From: Candidatus Poseidoniaceae archaeon
GTDB taxonomy: Archaea > Thermoplasmatota > Poseidoniia > Poseidoniales > Poseidoniaceae
DNA length: 17,764 nt
Assembly (NCBI GenBank): GCA_022425185.1
Contig: JAKMFY010000227.1
Coordinates: 1 to 17,764, forward strand
Direction of reading: 5' to 3'
Position 1 is the first letter of the stretch. Each line of letters opens with the position of its first letter. This document shows, piece by piece, positions 8,035 through 14,919 of this stretch. The position numbers were made by a program, and so were the translations under genes. The notes beneath the pieces were generated by a model. The model had not been told where the DNA came from and made no database searches. It saw nothing but the letters and a program-made list of their open reading frames with translations.

Positions 8035-9260
8035 TCTGAAAGTTCATCCATCAATGCATCTGTTACTTCCTGCGAAACTATCTGTTCTTGAGGGGCAGCG
8101 GCCACAGGTATCCGAGGTGCTTCTGGTAATGGGGCATTAAGTGGTATAGAAGCAGAATCAAAGCCTTGTATTGAAGGTTGAGCAGGGGGTATTGCTGGAG
8201 GCATTGGTAATGGAGCAGGTTGTGGAATTACTGGTGGTGGAGGCGGTAACGGATTCGGCTGAGGAATAACTTGTGGCGGGAGTGGCAAGGGGGCTGGTTG
8301 AGGGACGGGTTGTTGCACGGATGGCGTAACTGTCTGAGGCGATGATTGAGGTGGAGGTGGAATAATCACGGGCTGTTCTGGTTGTGGTAATGTCCCAACT
8401 GGGTTTCCTGGAACCTTATTGTCAGAAGGGGCATTTTCCATCATTGGTACGACAGGTGTTACTGGTATTTCCACCATAGTCGGTGGCCCTGCCTGTGTTT
8501 GTTCATTCATTTGTTGAGGCGCCTCGATCTGCAGTGGTTGCTGTACTGGAATCGGAGATCTCAAACTCGCATGGAGATCATCGATAGAGTTAGAGTCAAT
8601 CTCTCCGGTTTTCATATACTCAGCTAAAGTGGGTCCGATTAAGGCCATACTTGCTCGAAATGTTGGTTTGAAAACACCTATTAAATCAATATCAAAGACA
8701 TGGGTGCTTCCGCACGAGGAAAAGACGAGATGATGTTTTTCCAAATATGTGGGGACGAATTTTATTCCTAATAAGATGGCCGAAATTCCTAAAATCATTG
8801 TTATTTGAAACGGGAAAAGGCATAATATTAATCCAAAACCAAACAAAGTACCACTCACTCCAATTTCCACTAAAGTTGGTTTTTCAACAATGTGTTGGAA
8901 TCCAGTAAGCTCACTATCCAATGCTACCTTCAAATCAATTCTTGGAACACCGTCTTGATGCATTTTAGTCTCAACAATCCGAAACAACCCTTCTCCAACA
9001 ATAATCGAAGTAGATTCAAGACCATCTTTCGATTCAGTTAATGTAAACTCAACAACATCTTCATCATTATTCAAGAAGAGTGGTTTAGCTCGGATAGGAA
9101 GAGCAAGCACATCGTGAATTTCTTTTTCCTCAATCACTTCTTGTTCTGAACTTTCAACAATTTCTTCACCCGATGCAGGAGCATCGATCACTTCGTCTTC
9201 TTCAGAATCATCGCCCCAGGGCGTCTCGACAAGGGTGTCCATACTCTGGTCTAAGGCCAA
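8031..9260 (-). CDS. Two-helix membrane protein with proline-rich tail
   Basis: 409 residues from TTG 9260, or 403 from ATG 9242 (Met7). Neither start has a clear Shine-Dalgarno sequence; the ATG is at least as likely. The layout is an acidic N-terminus (15-50), a probable beta-rich domain (55-128), two adjacent hydrophobic segments (about 133-150 and 153-170) forming a membrane hairpin, a short domain (175-235), then a proline/glutamine-rich tail (240-390). In the tail a 13-residue unit, QPxPLPxPPxVIP, occurs three times in a row (321-359). No known family is recognised. It starts 21-39 bases after the dnaG stop, so it is probably co-transcribed with dnaG, and it is convergent with the 873-residue gene. 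With a two-helix hairpin both ends lie on the same side of the membrane, probably the cytoplasm, where the tail could bind partners. Function unknown. Confidence 0.85.
   Translation of the reverse strand: MALDQSMDTLVETPWGDDSEEDEVIDAPASGEEIVESSEQEVIEEKEIHDVLALPIRAKPLFLNNDEDVVEFTLTESKDGLESTSIIVGEGLFRIVETKMHQDGVPRIDLKVALDSELTGFQHIVEKPTLVEIGVSGTLFGFGLILCLFPFQITMILGISAILLGIKFVPTYLEKHHLVFSSCGSTHVFDIDLIGVFKPTFRASMALIGPTLAEYMKTGEIDSNSIDDLHASLRSPIPVQQPLQIEAPQQMNEQTQAGPPTMVEIPVTPVVPMMENAPSDNKVPGNPVGTLPQPEQPVIIPPPPQSSPQTVTPSVQQPVPQPAPLPLPPQVIPQPNPLPPPPPVIPQPAPLPMPPAIPPAQPSIQGFDSASIPLNAPLPEAPRIPVAAAPQEQIVSQEVTDALMDELSD
8184..8300 (-). repeat. Three tandem 39-base units coding a proline-rich repeat
   Basis: Within the membrane-protein gene, three consecutive 13-codon units encode QPAPLPLPPQVIP, QPNPLPPPPPVIP and QPAPLPMPPAIPP. 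The units are similar in protein and partly in DNA, suggesting expansion by slippage or unequal exchange. Copy number may differ between strains. Confidence 0.7.
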
Positions 9261-9281
9261 TCAGACCATCAACGTACCTAA

Positions 9282-10472
9282 TCAACGGTGCATCTCGGAG
9301 AACCAAGACTTGGCAGCTCCATCTTTACTGAATCCCTTTCCGGGCTTTGTCCCGATAACAGTATCAATTGAAGCTTCAGAAGCAATCTCTTGGATGCGTT
9401 CGTTGACAGGACCATTGATGATGAGTACTTTGACACCTTCTGTAGCAGAAGCAGTCTTTGCAATACCAGCAGCGCCCATTTCTTCACCGACACTTCCGTC
9501 AGCAAGAACAAACAATGCCTTGTTTTTACCGAGTGCATCGAGATGATCGAACATTTCTTGAATTTCCGCAGGTGCGACTTCAGTTTCAAAAACTTCAGGC
9601 ATTTCTTCAACCCAGTCGCCCTTGTCTGAACCACCGTGTTTCTTCTTGTCTTCCTTGTCTTCTTTTGCCATAATCTTTGCAAATTTAGCGACTTCAACTT
9701 TCATAGACAGTGATTTTGTAATTGTCTTCTGTGGAAGAAGTTCCCATTCTTGCCCAGTTGGCGCTTGAGCGACATAGTCTACGCGCAAAATTGCATGAAG
9801 TTGACGGAAGAGCATTTCTCCACCACGGTCTCCATCAATTGCAAGCGTTACAGATTTCTTTCCGTTTGCAAGATCAATGAGTTCTTGTTTGATGTCTCCA
9901 GCGCCATCTGCACTGATTGCATTCTTCACACCACAGTTGAGTAGGTTAATGACATCATTACGGCCTTCGACAATAATGAGTGAGTCAGAACTCTGGACGT
10001 TTGGTCCGCAGGTTAACCCATGGTAATTGGTTGCAGTACCTACAGTGAGGACCGAACGAACTTCTTCTACAACGGTTTTGCTAGCAGCCTCGCCAGAGTT
10101 GACGAGTTGAAGCAGTAGTTCCTTAGCACGATCAACAACAGCGGTACGCTTTGTTGCACGGACATCAGAGATTTCCACGACTGTAATCTTCGCTTGACAT
10201 GGACCAATACGATCGATTGTCTCGAGTGCAGATCCAATAATTGCAGTTTCGACATTATCCATACTACTTGGTATGAGAATAAGTCCATGCACCTTACCGC
10301 CTTTTGTTTCTGTTTCAACATCAACGTGCCCAACGCGAGCAGTTCGTTGTAATTTTCGTAGTTCGAGTTCATCGCCAAGCAGACCTTCTGTTTGGCCCAT
10401 GATAGCGCCAATGATGTCCTTGCGTTGAACTGTTCCGTTTACTTTGATATCGGCTTTGATGAGATATTTCAT
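9282..10472 (-). CDS. dnaG: Archaeal DnaG-type primase (TOPRIM)
   Basis: 396 residues from ATG 10472, a usual length for archaeal DnaG. The start MKYLIKADI and the segment GQTEGLLGDELELRKLQ are family hallmarks and fix the N-terminus; the frame is open for 51 more codons upstream, but that part lacks family similarity. The TOPRIM domain covers about 165-245, with the metal-binding Glu169 (IVEGRNDV) and Asp213/Asp215 (AIDGDRGG). A Lys/Asp-rich linker (about 262-290) leads to the C-terminal domain (300-380), which is conserved in the family. Known: in archaea the protein makes short RNA primers in vitro and is also found with the RNA exosome; the main replicative primase is PriS/PriL. A GGAAAGG sequence lies just before the ATG. 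It is followed after 21-39 bases by the two-helix membrane protein. This gene is the strongest sign that the window is archaeal. Confidence 0.97.
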   Translation of the reverse strand: MKYLIKADIKVNGTVQRKDIIGAIMGQTEGLLGDELELRKLQRTARVGHVDVETETKGGKVHGLILIPSSMDNVETAIIGSALETIDRIGPCQAKITVVEISDVRATKRTAVVDRAKELLLQLVNSGEAASKTVVEEVRSVLTVGTATNYHGLTCGPNVQSSDSLIIVEGRNDVINLLNCGVKNAISADGAGDIKQELIDLANGKKSVTLAIDGDRGGEMLFRQLHAILRVDYVAQAPTGQEWELLPQKTITKSLSMKVEVAKFAKIMAKEDKEDKKKHGGSDKGDWVEEMPEVFETEVAPAEIQEMFDHLDALGKNKALFVLADGSVGEEMGAAGIAKTASATEGVKVLIINGPVNERIQEIASEASIDTVIGTKPGKGFSKDGAAKSWFSEMHR

Positions 10473-10687
10473 CGCCTTTCCTTGCTTATTTCCTGAATGA
10501 TTTTTTCGAGCCAGATTAATTCCTCCTTTCGGCTTCCTCAAAGACAGTACTTTTCCGCCCCAATTAGGCGATACAGTACAACGATTATCCGCAAAGCGGG
10601 TAACCAAGTGAATGTGATTCGGCAATATATCCTAGGCTCTCCACCTTTTCAAGGCTGCGGCTAGAAAACGAGAATTGTATTAATTTC
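10473..10687 (-). promoter_or_regulatory. Leader/promoter region of dnaG
   Basis: 215 bases between the upstream membrane-protein stop and dnaG. On the minus strand a TATA-like GGATATATTG lies at 10635-10626, about 155 bases before the dnaG ATG, which would give a long leader. A complete Shine-Dalgarno AGGAGG occurs at 10527-10522, about 50 bases before the ATG, with no ATG, GTG or TTG at the right distance. A small hairpin, CCGC-TTT-GCGG, lies at 10588-10598. I see no tRNA in the region. Confidence 0.45.
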
Positions 10688-11263
10688 TCATTCTTTGGGG
10701 AGTGACGATGATCGAGCATCCAAATCATCTCTTTTTTCTTTACTAAGAAACGGCATATAAGGGTCTTCATCTCCCATGTTATTTTTCCAGGCATCCATCG
10801 CACGCGCCCATATTTCTTCATTTGCATTCCATTCAAGCCAGCGTTCGATAAAGGCAACGTGTCGTTGAACGTCTTCATCTTCTGGAGCTAAATGCTTGAG
10901 TAAGAGATTTGTCTGTGCTAGAATCAATCCTGTAGGGGGTGAAATAAGATATACGCCAAACGGATTACGTTCGGTTGAAATGGTTAGATGTTCCTTCCAC
11001 AATCCAAAACCAACATCGTAAATATACCCTATTAAAAACACGGTAACGAGCACGATAATGCCAATGAAGATGAGGCCAAAGTATGTCGATGATATCCCAA
11101 AAATCTCATCGGAAAAACATAGAGATCCGCTACAACCATCATCAAACCTCCACTGAACATAGGGCCAAATGATCAACGTCAGGGTTGTTGTCCAAAACGC
11201 CATTGAGACCACAGCTTGGGATTGCTGAATCCGCCAATATTGACGCATGATTAATTTCTTCAT
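10688..11263 (-). CDS. Small two-helix membrane protein, unknown function
   Basis: 191 residues from ATG 11263 (186 from a second ATG at 11248). A longer version from TTG 11284 is unlikely, because it would begin inside the TATA-like palindrome at 11280-11293. There are two hydrophobic segments, at about residues 19-38 and 60-83 from this start, with a loop between them that holds two cysteines (GCSGSLC). After the second segment comes a soluble domain with conserved-looking Pro/Gly turns (NPFGVYLISPPTG), followed by an acidic, Trp-rich helical C-terminus. The orientation suggests the loop lies outside and both ends lie inside. I recognise no family. The gene is upstream of dnaG on the same strand, with a 215-base gap, so co-transcription is uncertain. 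Confidence 0.75.
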   Translation of the reverse strand: MKKLIMRQYWRIQQSQAVVSMAFWTTTLTLIIWPYVQWRFDDGCSGSLCFSDEIFGISSTYFGLIFIGIIVLVTVFLIGYIYDVGFGLWKEHLTISTERNPFGVYLISPPTGLILAQTNLLLKHLAPEDEDVQRHVAFIERWLEWNANEEIWARAMDAWKNNMGDEDPYMPFLSKEKRDDLDARSSSLPKE

Positions 11264-11531
11264 GGTTAATCGAATACCGAACAATATATTGTTTCACCGC
11301 TTCTTTGGCTTACAAAACACTACTTCTTTCTCTAATGCTAATAGAGAGGCAAGCCTGCTTTATCTCATGCCCTTGAATATCGTAAATGGGATTCAAGACA
11401 TACTCTCTGGCAACAGCAATGCAACAATGTTGATGTTCTATTACTGAAACCCCCCTACATGGAAGGTTTGTTCGCCTCACTGAAACCGTTGCGAATATCC
11501 GAAAACCTACATAAAAACGTAAGGTGTTTGA
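11264..11531. promoter_or_regulatory. Divergent intergenic region with palindromic TATA-like element
   Basis: 268 bases between the membrane-protein gene (minus) and the methyltransferase-like gene (plus). At 11280-11293 is a perfect 14-base palindrome, AACAATATATTGTT, centred about 24 bases before ATG 11263, the right spacing for a TATA box of a nearly leaderless minus-strand transcript. On the plus side, TACATAAAAAC at 11508-11518 is TATA-like, and AAGGTG at 11521-11526 is a Shine-Dalgarno sequence 5 bases before ATG 11532. I see no convincing gene; an 83-codon minus-strand frame here overlaps the next gene and lacks family features. Confidence 0.5.
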
Positions 11532-12272
11532 ATGACAGAAATTAAAGACAATTTCAGCCACCGAATTAACCCGGTTTCAATTAATTTACCGACCTTAGAA
11601 TTTCTAAAAGACTACATCGAAAATAATGAGGTGGCGAGCATACTTGAATTCGGTAGCGGCGTCTCGACTGAATTTTGGTCTGAAAAATTACCACAAGCTC
11701 ATGTAATCTCTTACGAAAATAGTAGAAGATATCGAAAAATTACGGCGTCTAGAGTCGACAAACACGCTGATAATATCCATGTTCGATTTGGACCTTTGAG
11801 AATTATGAAACTTTTTGGGCGGCGCTATATCTCCTACAAAACGGGCTCATACCTCAGGAAAAATGCTCCAAAATCTTTCGATTTGGTATTAATTGATGGA
11901 CCGCCAGGCTTCCTTTATTCTAGAGAAGCAACACTATTACAAGCAATTAATCACATAAGCGAAACGACTCAAGTAATTCTTGATGACGCTGAACGAGAGA
12001 TTGAAAAAGCCACCATTAAGCGGTGGGGCGAGATGTTTGATATGCATGATTTGAAATTTCATAAAATGGGAAAGAAGGAGATAGCAACATTTCGCATCTC
12101 ACCAACACCAAAATTAGCAAAAATGCCAGAATCACCTCACCATAAGTTGGGTAAATCCATTCGTCTATTATTGACCTTCTACAAGCAGAATATCATGCAC
12201 AATCTATGGTTATTCAAAATGAGATTATTCAATAAAGAACCCTTCCCAGATCAAAAAATGTCCGAGGACTAA
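11532..12272 (+). CDS. SAM-dependent methyltransferase-like protein
   Basis: 246 residues from ATG 11532, with a good Shine-Dalgarno AAGGTG. The Rossmann-type class I methyltransferase pattern is visible: motif I SILEFGSGVST (37-45) for SAM binding, an acidic residue at the end of strand 2 (Glu62 in SYEN), and the strand-4 motif FDLVLIDGPPG (116-126). DDAERE (151-156) follows strand 5. The DGPPG motif resembles Methyltransf_24-like enzymes. The C-terminal 50 residues are basic, with a Leu/Phe-rich helix (209-232) that could touch a membrane or another protein. The substrate is not evident, and methyl transfer itself is inferred from motifs. The TerB-like gene starts 84 bases downstream. Confidence 0.8.
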   Translation: MTEIKDNFSHRINPVSINLPTLEFLKDYIENNEVASILEFGSGVSTEFWSEKLPQAHVISYENSRRYRKITASRVDKHADNIHVRFGPLRIMKLFGRRYISYKTGSYLRKNAPKSFDLVLIDGPPGFLYSREATLLQAINHISETTQVILDDAEREIEKATIKRWGEMFDMHDLKFHKMGKKEIATFRISPTPKLAKMPESPHHKLGKSIRLLLTFYKQNIMHNLWLFKMRLFNKEPFPDQKMSED

Positions 12273-12356
12273 ATTCTGAATAAATAGGGCGGAAAAATCT
12301 AGTAATACTCAAATTCTATCGCGTGGTTTCAAGAAGAAGGTGCGCGTAGGTAAATT

Positions 12357-12839
12357 GTGTCGGACTCTAATATCCACCGTCTTTCTGCCTTTCGCAGTAC
12401 TATAGAGGTGATGCTTGCAGATGGGGTTCTGACCCGAGAAGAAAAACGACTCATCATCCGTCTTTCATCTTGTTTAAACCTTGAATCTCATCAGCCTGCA
12501 GAGATTTATCAAGCCATCATTGATGGGAAGGAAACGGAAAAAGGAGACAAGTTAACCGAAGATGAGCAGAGAGAAGTGTACAAAACAATCTTTGAAATTG
12601 CGATTATAAATGCTTCTTTATCGAAAGATGAATTCAGAGTCATGGCTCATCTTCGCAACATATTTTCAATTGATGATGAAGAACATCAAATTGTTGAAGA
12701 TGAACTTCGAGATATGGTTAAAGAAAGGTTTGAAGATCCAAATGTAGTCGAAAAGACGCTTAGCACACTTCGTGATTCTGTACGTCTTGTTACAACATTA
12801 TTCGACAATGTCCGAAAGAAGAATCATGGTGAAAGTTGA
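12357..12839 (+). CDS. TerB-like helical protein
   Basis: 160 residues from GTG 12357, preceded by AGGTA. The segment VMLADGVLTREEKRLIIRL (18-36) is typical of the TerB/DjlA-N fold, in which an acidic ADG...EE motif opens a helical bundle. A second, weaker half begins near IAIINASLSKDEFRVMAHL (81-99), as in the pseudo-two-fold TerB fold. Known: TerB-like domains occur with tellurite-resistance and membrane-stress proteins and may bind metal, but stand-alone copies are mostly uncharacterised. No other ter genes are seen, so tellurite resistance should not be assumed. The next gene overlaps its stop by one base (TGATG), suggesting translational coupling. Confidence 0.75.
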   Translation: MSDSNIHRLSAFRSTIEVMLADGVLTREEKRLIIRLSSCLNLESHQPAEIYQAIIDGKETEKGDKLTEDEQREVYKTIFEIAIINASLSKDEFRVMAHLRNIFSIDDEEHQIVEDELRDMVKERFEDPNVVEKTLSTLRDSVRLVTTLFDNVRKKNHGES

Positions 12840-13462
12840 TGGAAACTCCATCACTTGATGCATTCCTTGGCGACATTACTGCACTTCCTAAACGTAAGAA
12901 AACAACGTTGAAATTGCTACGAGAAGCTTACACTTACGGCGTTCCTGGAATCATAACGAAATCAATGACTGATAGACTGGCTTTTTCCGGCCAATACACT
13001 TTCCATATTGGTACACCAGATCCAGAAATGAGGCGACTTGCGTCTTGGATGCTGACTGTTGAACCGAATAGAAAACGGCTTGCAAGATTGATACCAAAGA
13101 TTTGGAAACGTCATGGACGAGAAGATTTGAAACTCGTAGGACTTCTTTTAGCGAATATGTCGGATGAAGAACTCGAAGAAGACGGGTGGACTATACTTCT
13201 TCAACTCATTCAAGATAAGATCGCAGTTGAAGCATTTCTTGAAATCTCAGAAGAATTAGTACGTGGCGGTCGAAACCTTCCAGATGATTCTTGGATAATC
13301 GATGCATCCAAGCAAAGCAAAACGTGGTTTCAACTTATGATATTGATTCTTTCAATCGATGAGAGCCGATGCTTGAAACATCTGGAATTGATCAAAACAG
13401 CACCGCAGGGAGGCGAACTGTTTGAACGAATTCGTAACCGCCTTCTAGAGCGAATATCTTGA
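12839..13462 (+). CDS. HEAT-like helical protein, unknown function
   Basis: 207 residues from ATG 12839, which shares one base with the upstream TGA. GGTGA at 12828-12832 is a well-placed Shine-Dalgarno sequence and favours this ATG over the in-frame TTG at 12836. The protein is all-helical by eye, with pairs of helices such as RRLASWMLT, LARLIPKIWKRHG and LKLVGLLLANMS. These recall the HEAT-like architecture of AlkD-type DNA-alkylation-repair proteins, but I cannot point to their catalytic residues, so only the fold-level resemblance is offered. There is no membrane segment. It lies in a tight plus-strand group with the TerB-like gene upstream and a small helical gene 24 bases downstream. 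Confidence 0.72.
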   Translation: METPSLDAFLGDITALPKRKKTTLKLLREAYTYGVPGIITKSMTDRLAFSGQYTFHIGTPDPEMRRLASWMLTVEPNRKRLARLIPKIWKRHGREDLKLVGLLLANMSDEELEEDGWTILLQLIQDKIAVEAFLEISEELVRGGRNLPDDSWIIDASKQSKTWFQLMILILSIDESRCLKHLELIKTAPQGGELFERIRNRLLERIS

Positions 13463-13486
13463 TGACCCTGATGGCCATGGGACATC

Positions 13487-13696
13487 ATGGCCGAGCGGTT
13501 CTTGCCTACAGAAGACCCTGTTCTTGAGCAGGTTCTCACATGGACGGTGGAACGAGATGCTCGTGATGTTCGCAGGCTCCTTGAATGGCTTCCTCAAGCA
13601 CGCTCAAGTCGAGAACGACAAGCACTTCTCGACCGTGTTCGAGACCTCTTAGATGAACTTGAACAAGCAATGAGCGCCCTTGACGAACTTGTGTGA
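13487..13696 (+). CDS. Small acidic coiled-coil protein (69 residues)
   Basis: The frame opens at ATG 13487, the first start after an in-frame TGA at 13469. The protein is highly charged and helical, with Leu/Arg/Glu heptad-like spacing from residue 28 to 69 (RRLLEWLP, LLDRVRDLLDELEQAM), suggesting a coiled coil. No Shine-Dalgarno sequence is visible. It is supported as a real gene by its position: it fills the space between two genes of the same group, and its TGA overlaps the possible GTG start of the MobA-like gene by four bases (GTGA). Family unknown; the dimerising or adaptor role suggested by the coiled coil is an inference. Confidence 0.62.
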   Translation: MAERFLPTEDPVLEQVLTWTVERDARDVRRLLEWLPQARSSRERQALLDRVRDLLDELEQAMSALDELV

Positions 13697-14217
13697 GCAA
13701 AATGTCCTGTACATGCATTATTCTTGCTGGTGGCAAGAGCTTGCGTATGAAAGAAGACAAAACTCTTCTTTTTGATAATGTAAATCAATTATATCATCGG
13801 TTAACAGGATTAGGATTTCCAACAATTATCGCTTGTGGAAGTAAAGAGAGAATGGGTCTATTTGATGGAATGTGTGTCCCTGATGCCGACGATATTGATT
13901 CTCTTCCAAAAGCAATCAAATCTTTTGTGGACTCTATCGAAGGAGAGATTCAGTTTTTCCCTTGTGATATGTATCTTCTCTCGACAGAAGCAATCCTATC
14001 AATTCTTCATCAGCAGCCAGGCGTACCCGTCGATCATAACGGAAGAGAACAATATACACTCTCGCGTACATTTTCTGGTTGGAACCCTGCCTCAAAGCCC
14101 ACGCTACGGGAAATGTTTGCGACATTTTCACGAAATGATATGAGCGAATACGGGGCCGAATTAACGAATTTTAATCACCCAGAACAACTTCGCGCCCTGA
14201 ACAAATCGAATCAATAA
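13693..14217 (+). CDS. MobA-like nucleotidyltransferase
   Basis: 174 residues from GTG 13693, or 171 from ATG 13702. The N-terminal signature LAGGKSLRMKEDKTLLF (11-27) is the nucleotide-binding loop of MobA-type enzymes, with Lys at the usual Gly of RMGxDK. FFPCDMYLL (88-96) matches the metal-binding CDMP strand, though the proline of that motif is replaced by Tyr. The C-terminal NFNHPEQL (159-166) corresponds to the NxNTPEDL motif. Known: MobA transfers GMP to molybdopterin in molybdenum-cofactor synthesis. This copy is slightly short and no other cofactor genes are nearby, so another sugar- or cofactor-nucleotidyl transfer remains possible. The start overlaps the previous gene and the 3' end overlaps purN by 47 bases, tail to tail. 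Confidence 0.8.
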   Translation: MSKMSCTCIILAGGKSLRMKEDKTLLFDNVNQLYHRLTGLGFPTIIACGSKERMGLFDGMCVPDADDIDSLPKAIKSFVDSIEGEIQFFPCDMYLLSTEAILSILHQQPGVPVDHNGREQYTLSRTFSGWNPASKPTLREMFATFSRNDMSEYGAELTNFNHPEQLRALNKSNQ

Positions 14218-14815
14218 TTTTTGGATAAAGGCGATGTTCTTCCACCTGCACTCTCTTGGCAAGAATACTCCGGGAATCATCATCAAACACAGGAACTCTA
14301 CACTGTCCTAGTATCGTTCCAGAATCCATTCCAGAATCTACGACATGCACTGTGCAGCCGCTGACTCGAACCTTACTTGAGAGAACATCAGAATGTGCAT
14401 CTGCTCCGGTAAATGCAGGTAAAAGGGATGGATGAATATTGAGGATTCTAGGATAGTATGCAGACACAAAATCTTCGGACAGAATTCTCATATAACCCGA
14501 GAGGATTATGATTTCTACATCGTAGTTTTCGATATGCTTCATTATCCGTCGTTCTTGTTCTATCCTTCTCTCTTGTTTAGGGAGCGAGAGGTCTAAACTT
14601 TCAATTTCAACAGGAATACCATGTTCCTTTGCGAACTCTATCCCCCCAGCATCTTTTCTGTTTGTTATACTAAGTACGGTTTTATGCATACAGTTCTTAT
14701 TTCTCTGATGATGAAATAAAGCGTTTGCACCAGTTCCAGATCCTGAGAAGAGAACAGCAATCCGTATTGGATTTTTAGGCGTCCCAATACGTGGAATGAG
14801 AGGTGCGCCTACCAT
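14171..14815 (-). CDS. purN: Phosphoribosylglycinamide formyltransferase
   Basis: 214 residues, ATG at 14815, a normal PurN length plus an extension of about 16 residues at the N-terminus. The phosphate-binding start IAVLFSGSGTGANALF (19-34) and the catalytic triad are present: Asn126 and His128 in LNIHPSLLPAF, and Asp164 in GMDSGTILG. LSGYMRILSEDFV (105-117) is also conserved. Reaction: 10-formyl-THF plus GAR to FGAR, the third step of de novo purine synthesis, in the cytoplasm. A short internal near-duplication, QERRIE/QERRIM (81-92), lies in the surface helix before the Rossmann strand. The last 47 bases overlap the convergent MobA-like gene. purH lies about 2 kb to the right on the same strand, but a plus-strand gene and the dehydrogenase gene separate them. 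Confidence 0.96.
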   Translation of the reverse strand: MVGAPLIPRIGTPKNPIRIAVLFSGSGTGANALFHHQRNKNCMHKTVLSITNRKDAGGIEFAKEHGIPVEIESLDLSLPKQERRIEQERRIMKHIENYDVEIIILSGYMRILSEDFVSAYYPRILNIHPSLLPAFTGADAHSDVLSSKVRVSGCTVHVVDSGMDSGTILGQCRVPVFDDDSRSILAKRVQVEEHRLYPKIIDSICSGREVVLGD

Positions 14816-14919
14816 GTTATCGCTAAGCCATGTATGATTTGAGGCCTTCGTATTTCTTACGGGTTCGCCCCATTACTTATGAGTAATCAGCGACCCGCTA
14901 AATTTGAGCAAGTGGTCAT
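14816..14919. promoter_or_regulatory. Divergent promoter with nested inverted repeats (purN / DUF454)
   Basis: 104 bases between purN and the DUF454-like gene. Two nested dyads are visible: outer arms CGGGT (14860-14864) and ACCCG (14893-14897), inner arms ATTACT (14872-14877) and AGTAAT (14882-14887) around TATG. The AT-rich centre could serve as a TATA-like element in both directions, about 40-60 bases from each start. The symmetry is read directly; a regulatory role is an inference. Confidence 0.45.

Noticed and set aside
9278..9697. Lysine/leucine-rich 139-codon frame inside dnaG
   Set aside because: It is a shadow in another frame of a well-supported gene, with no independent motif.
10473..10625. 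51-residue N-terminal extension of DnaG from TTG 10625
   Set aside because: Archaeal DnaG proteins begin at the MKYLIK motif, and GGAAAGG precedes the ATG at 10472; the upstream part lacks family similarity.
11310..11561. 83-codon minus-strand frame with several cysteines
   Set aside because: It overlaps the start of the methyltransferase-like gene and lies over promoter elements; no recognisable motif.
12357..12839. Tellurite-resistance locus
   Set aside because: Only a TerB-like fold is present; no terC, terD, terZ or other ter-type genes are in the window.
13835..14143. 102-codon plus-strand frame inside the MobA-like gene
   Set aside because: It lies wholly within a motif-supported gene and has no family features.
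14855..14875. GGGTTCGCCC resembling a tRNA T-arm
   Set aside because: No acceptor, D or anticodon stems can be built around it; it is better explained by the nested inverted repeat.
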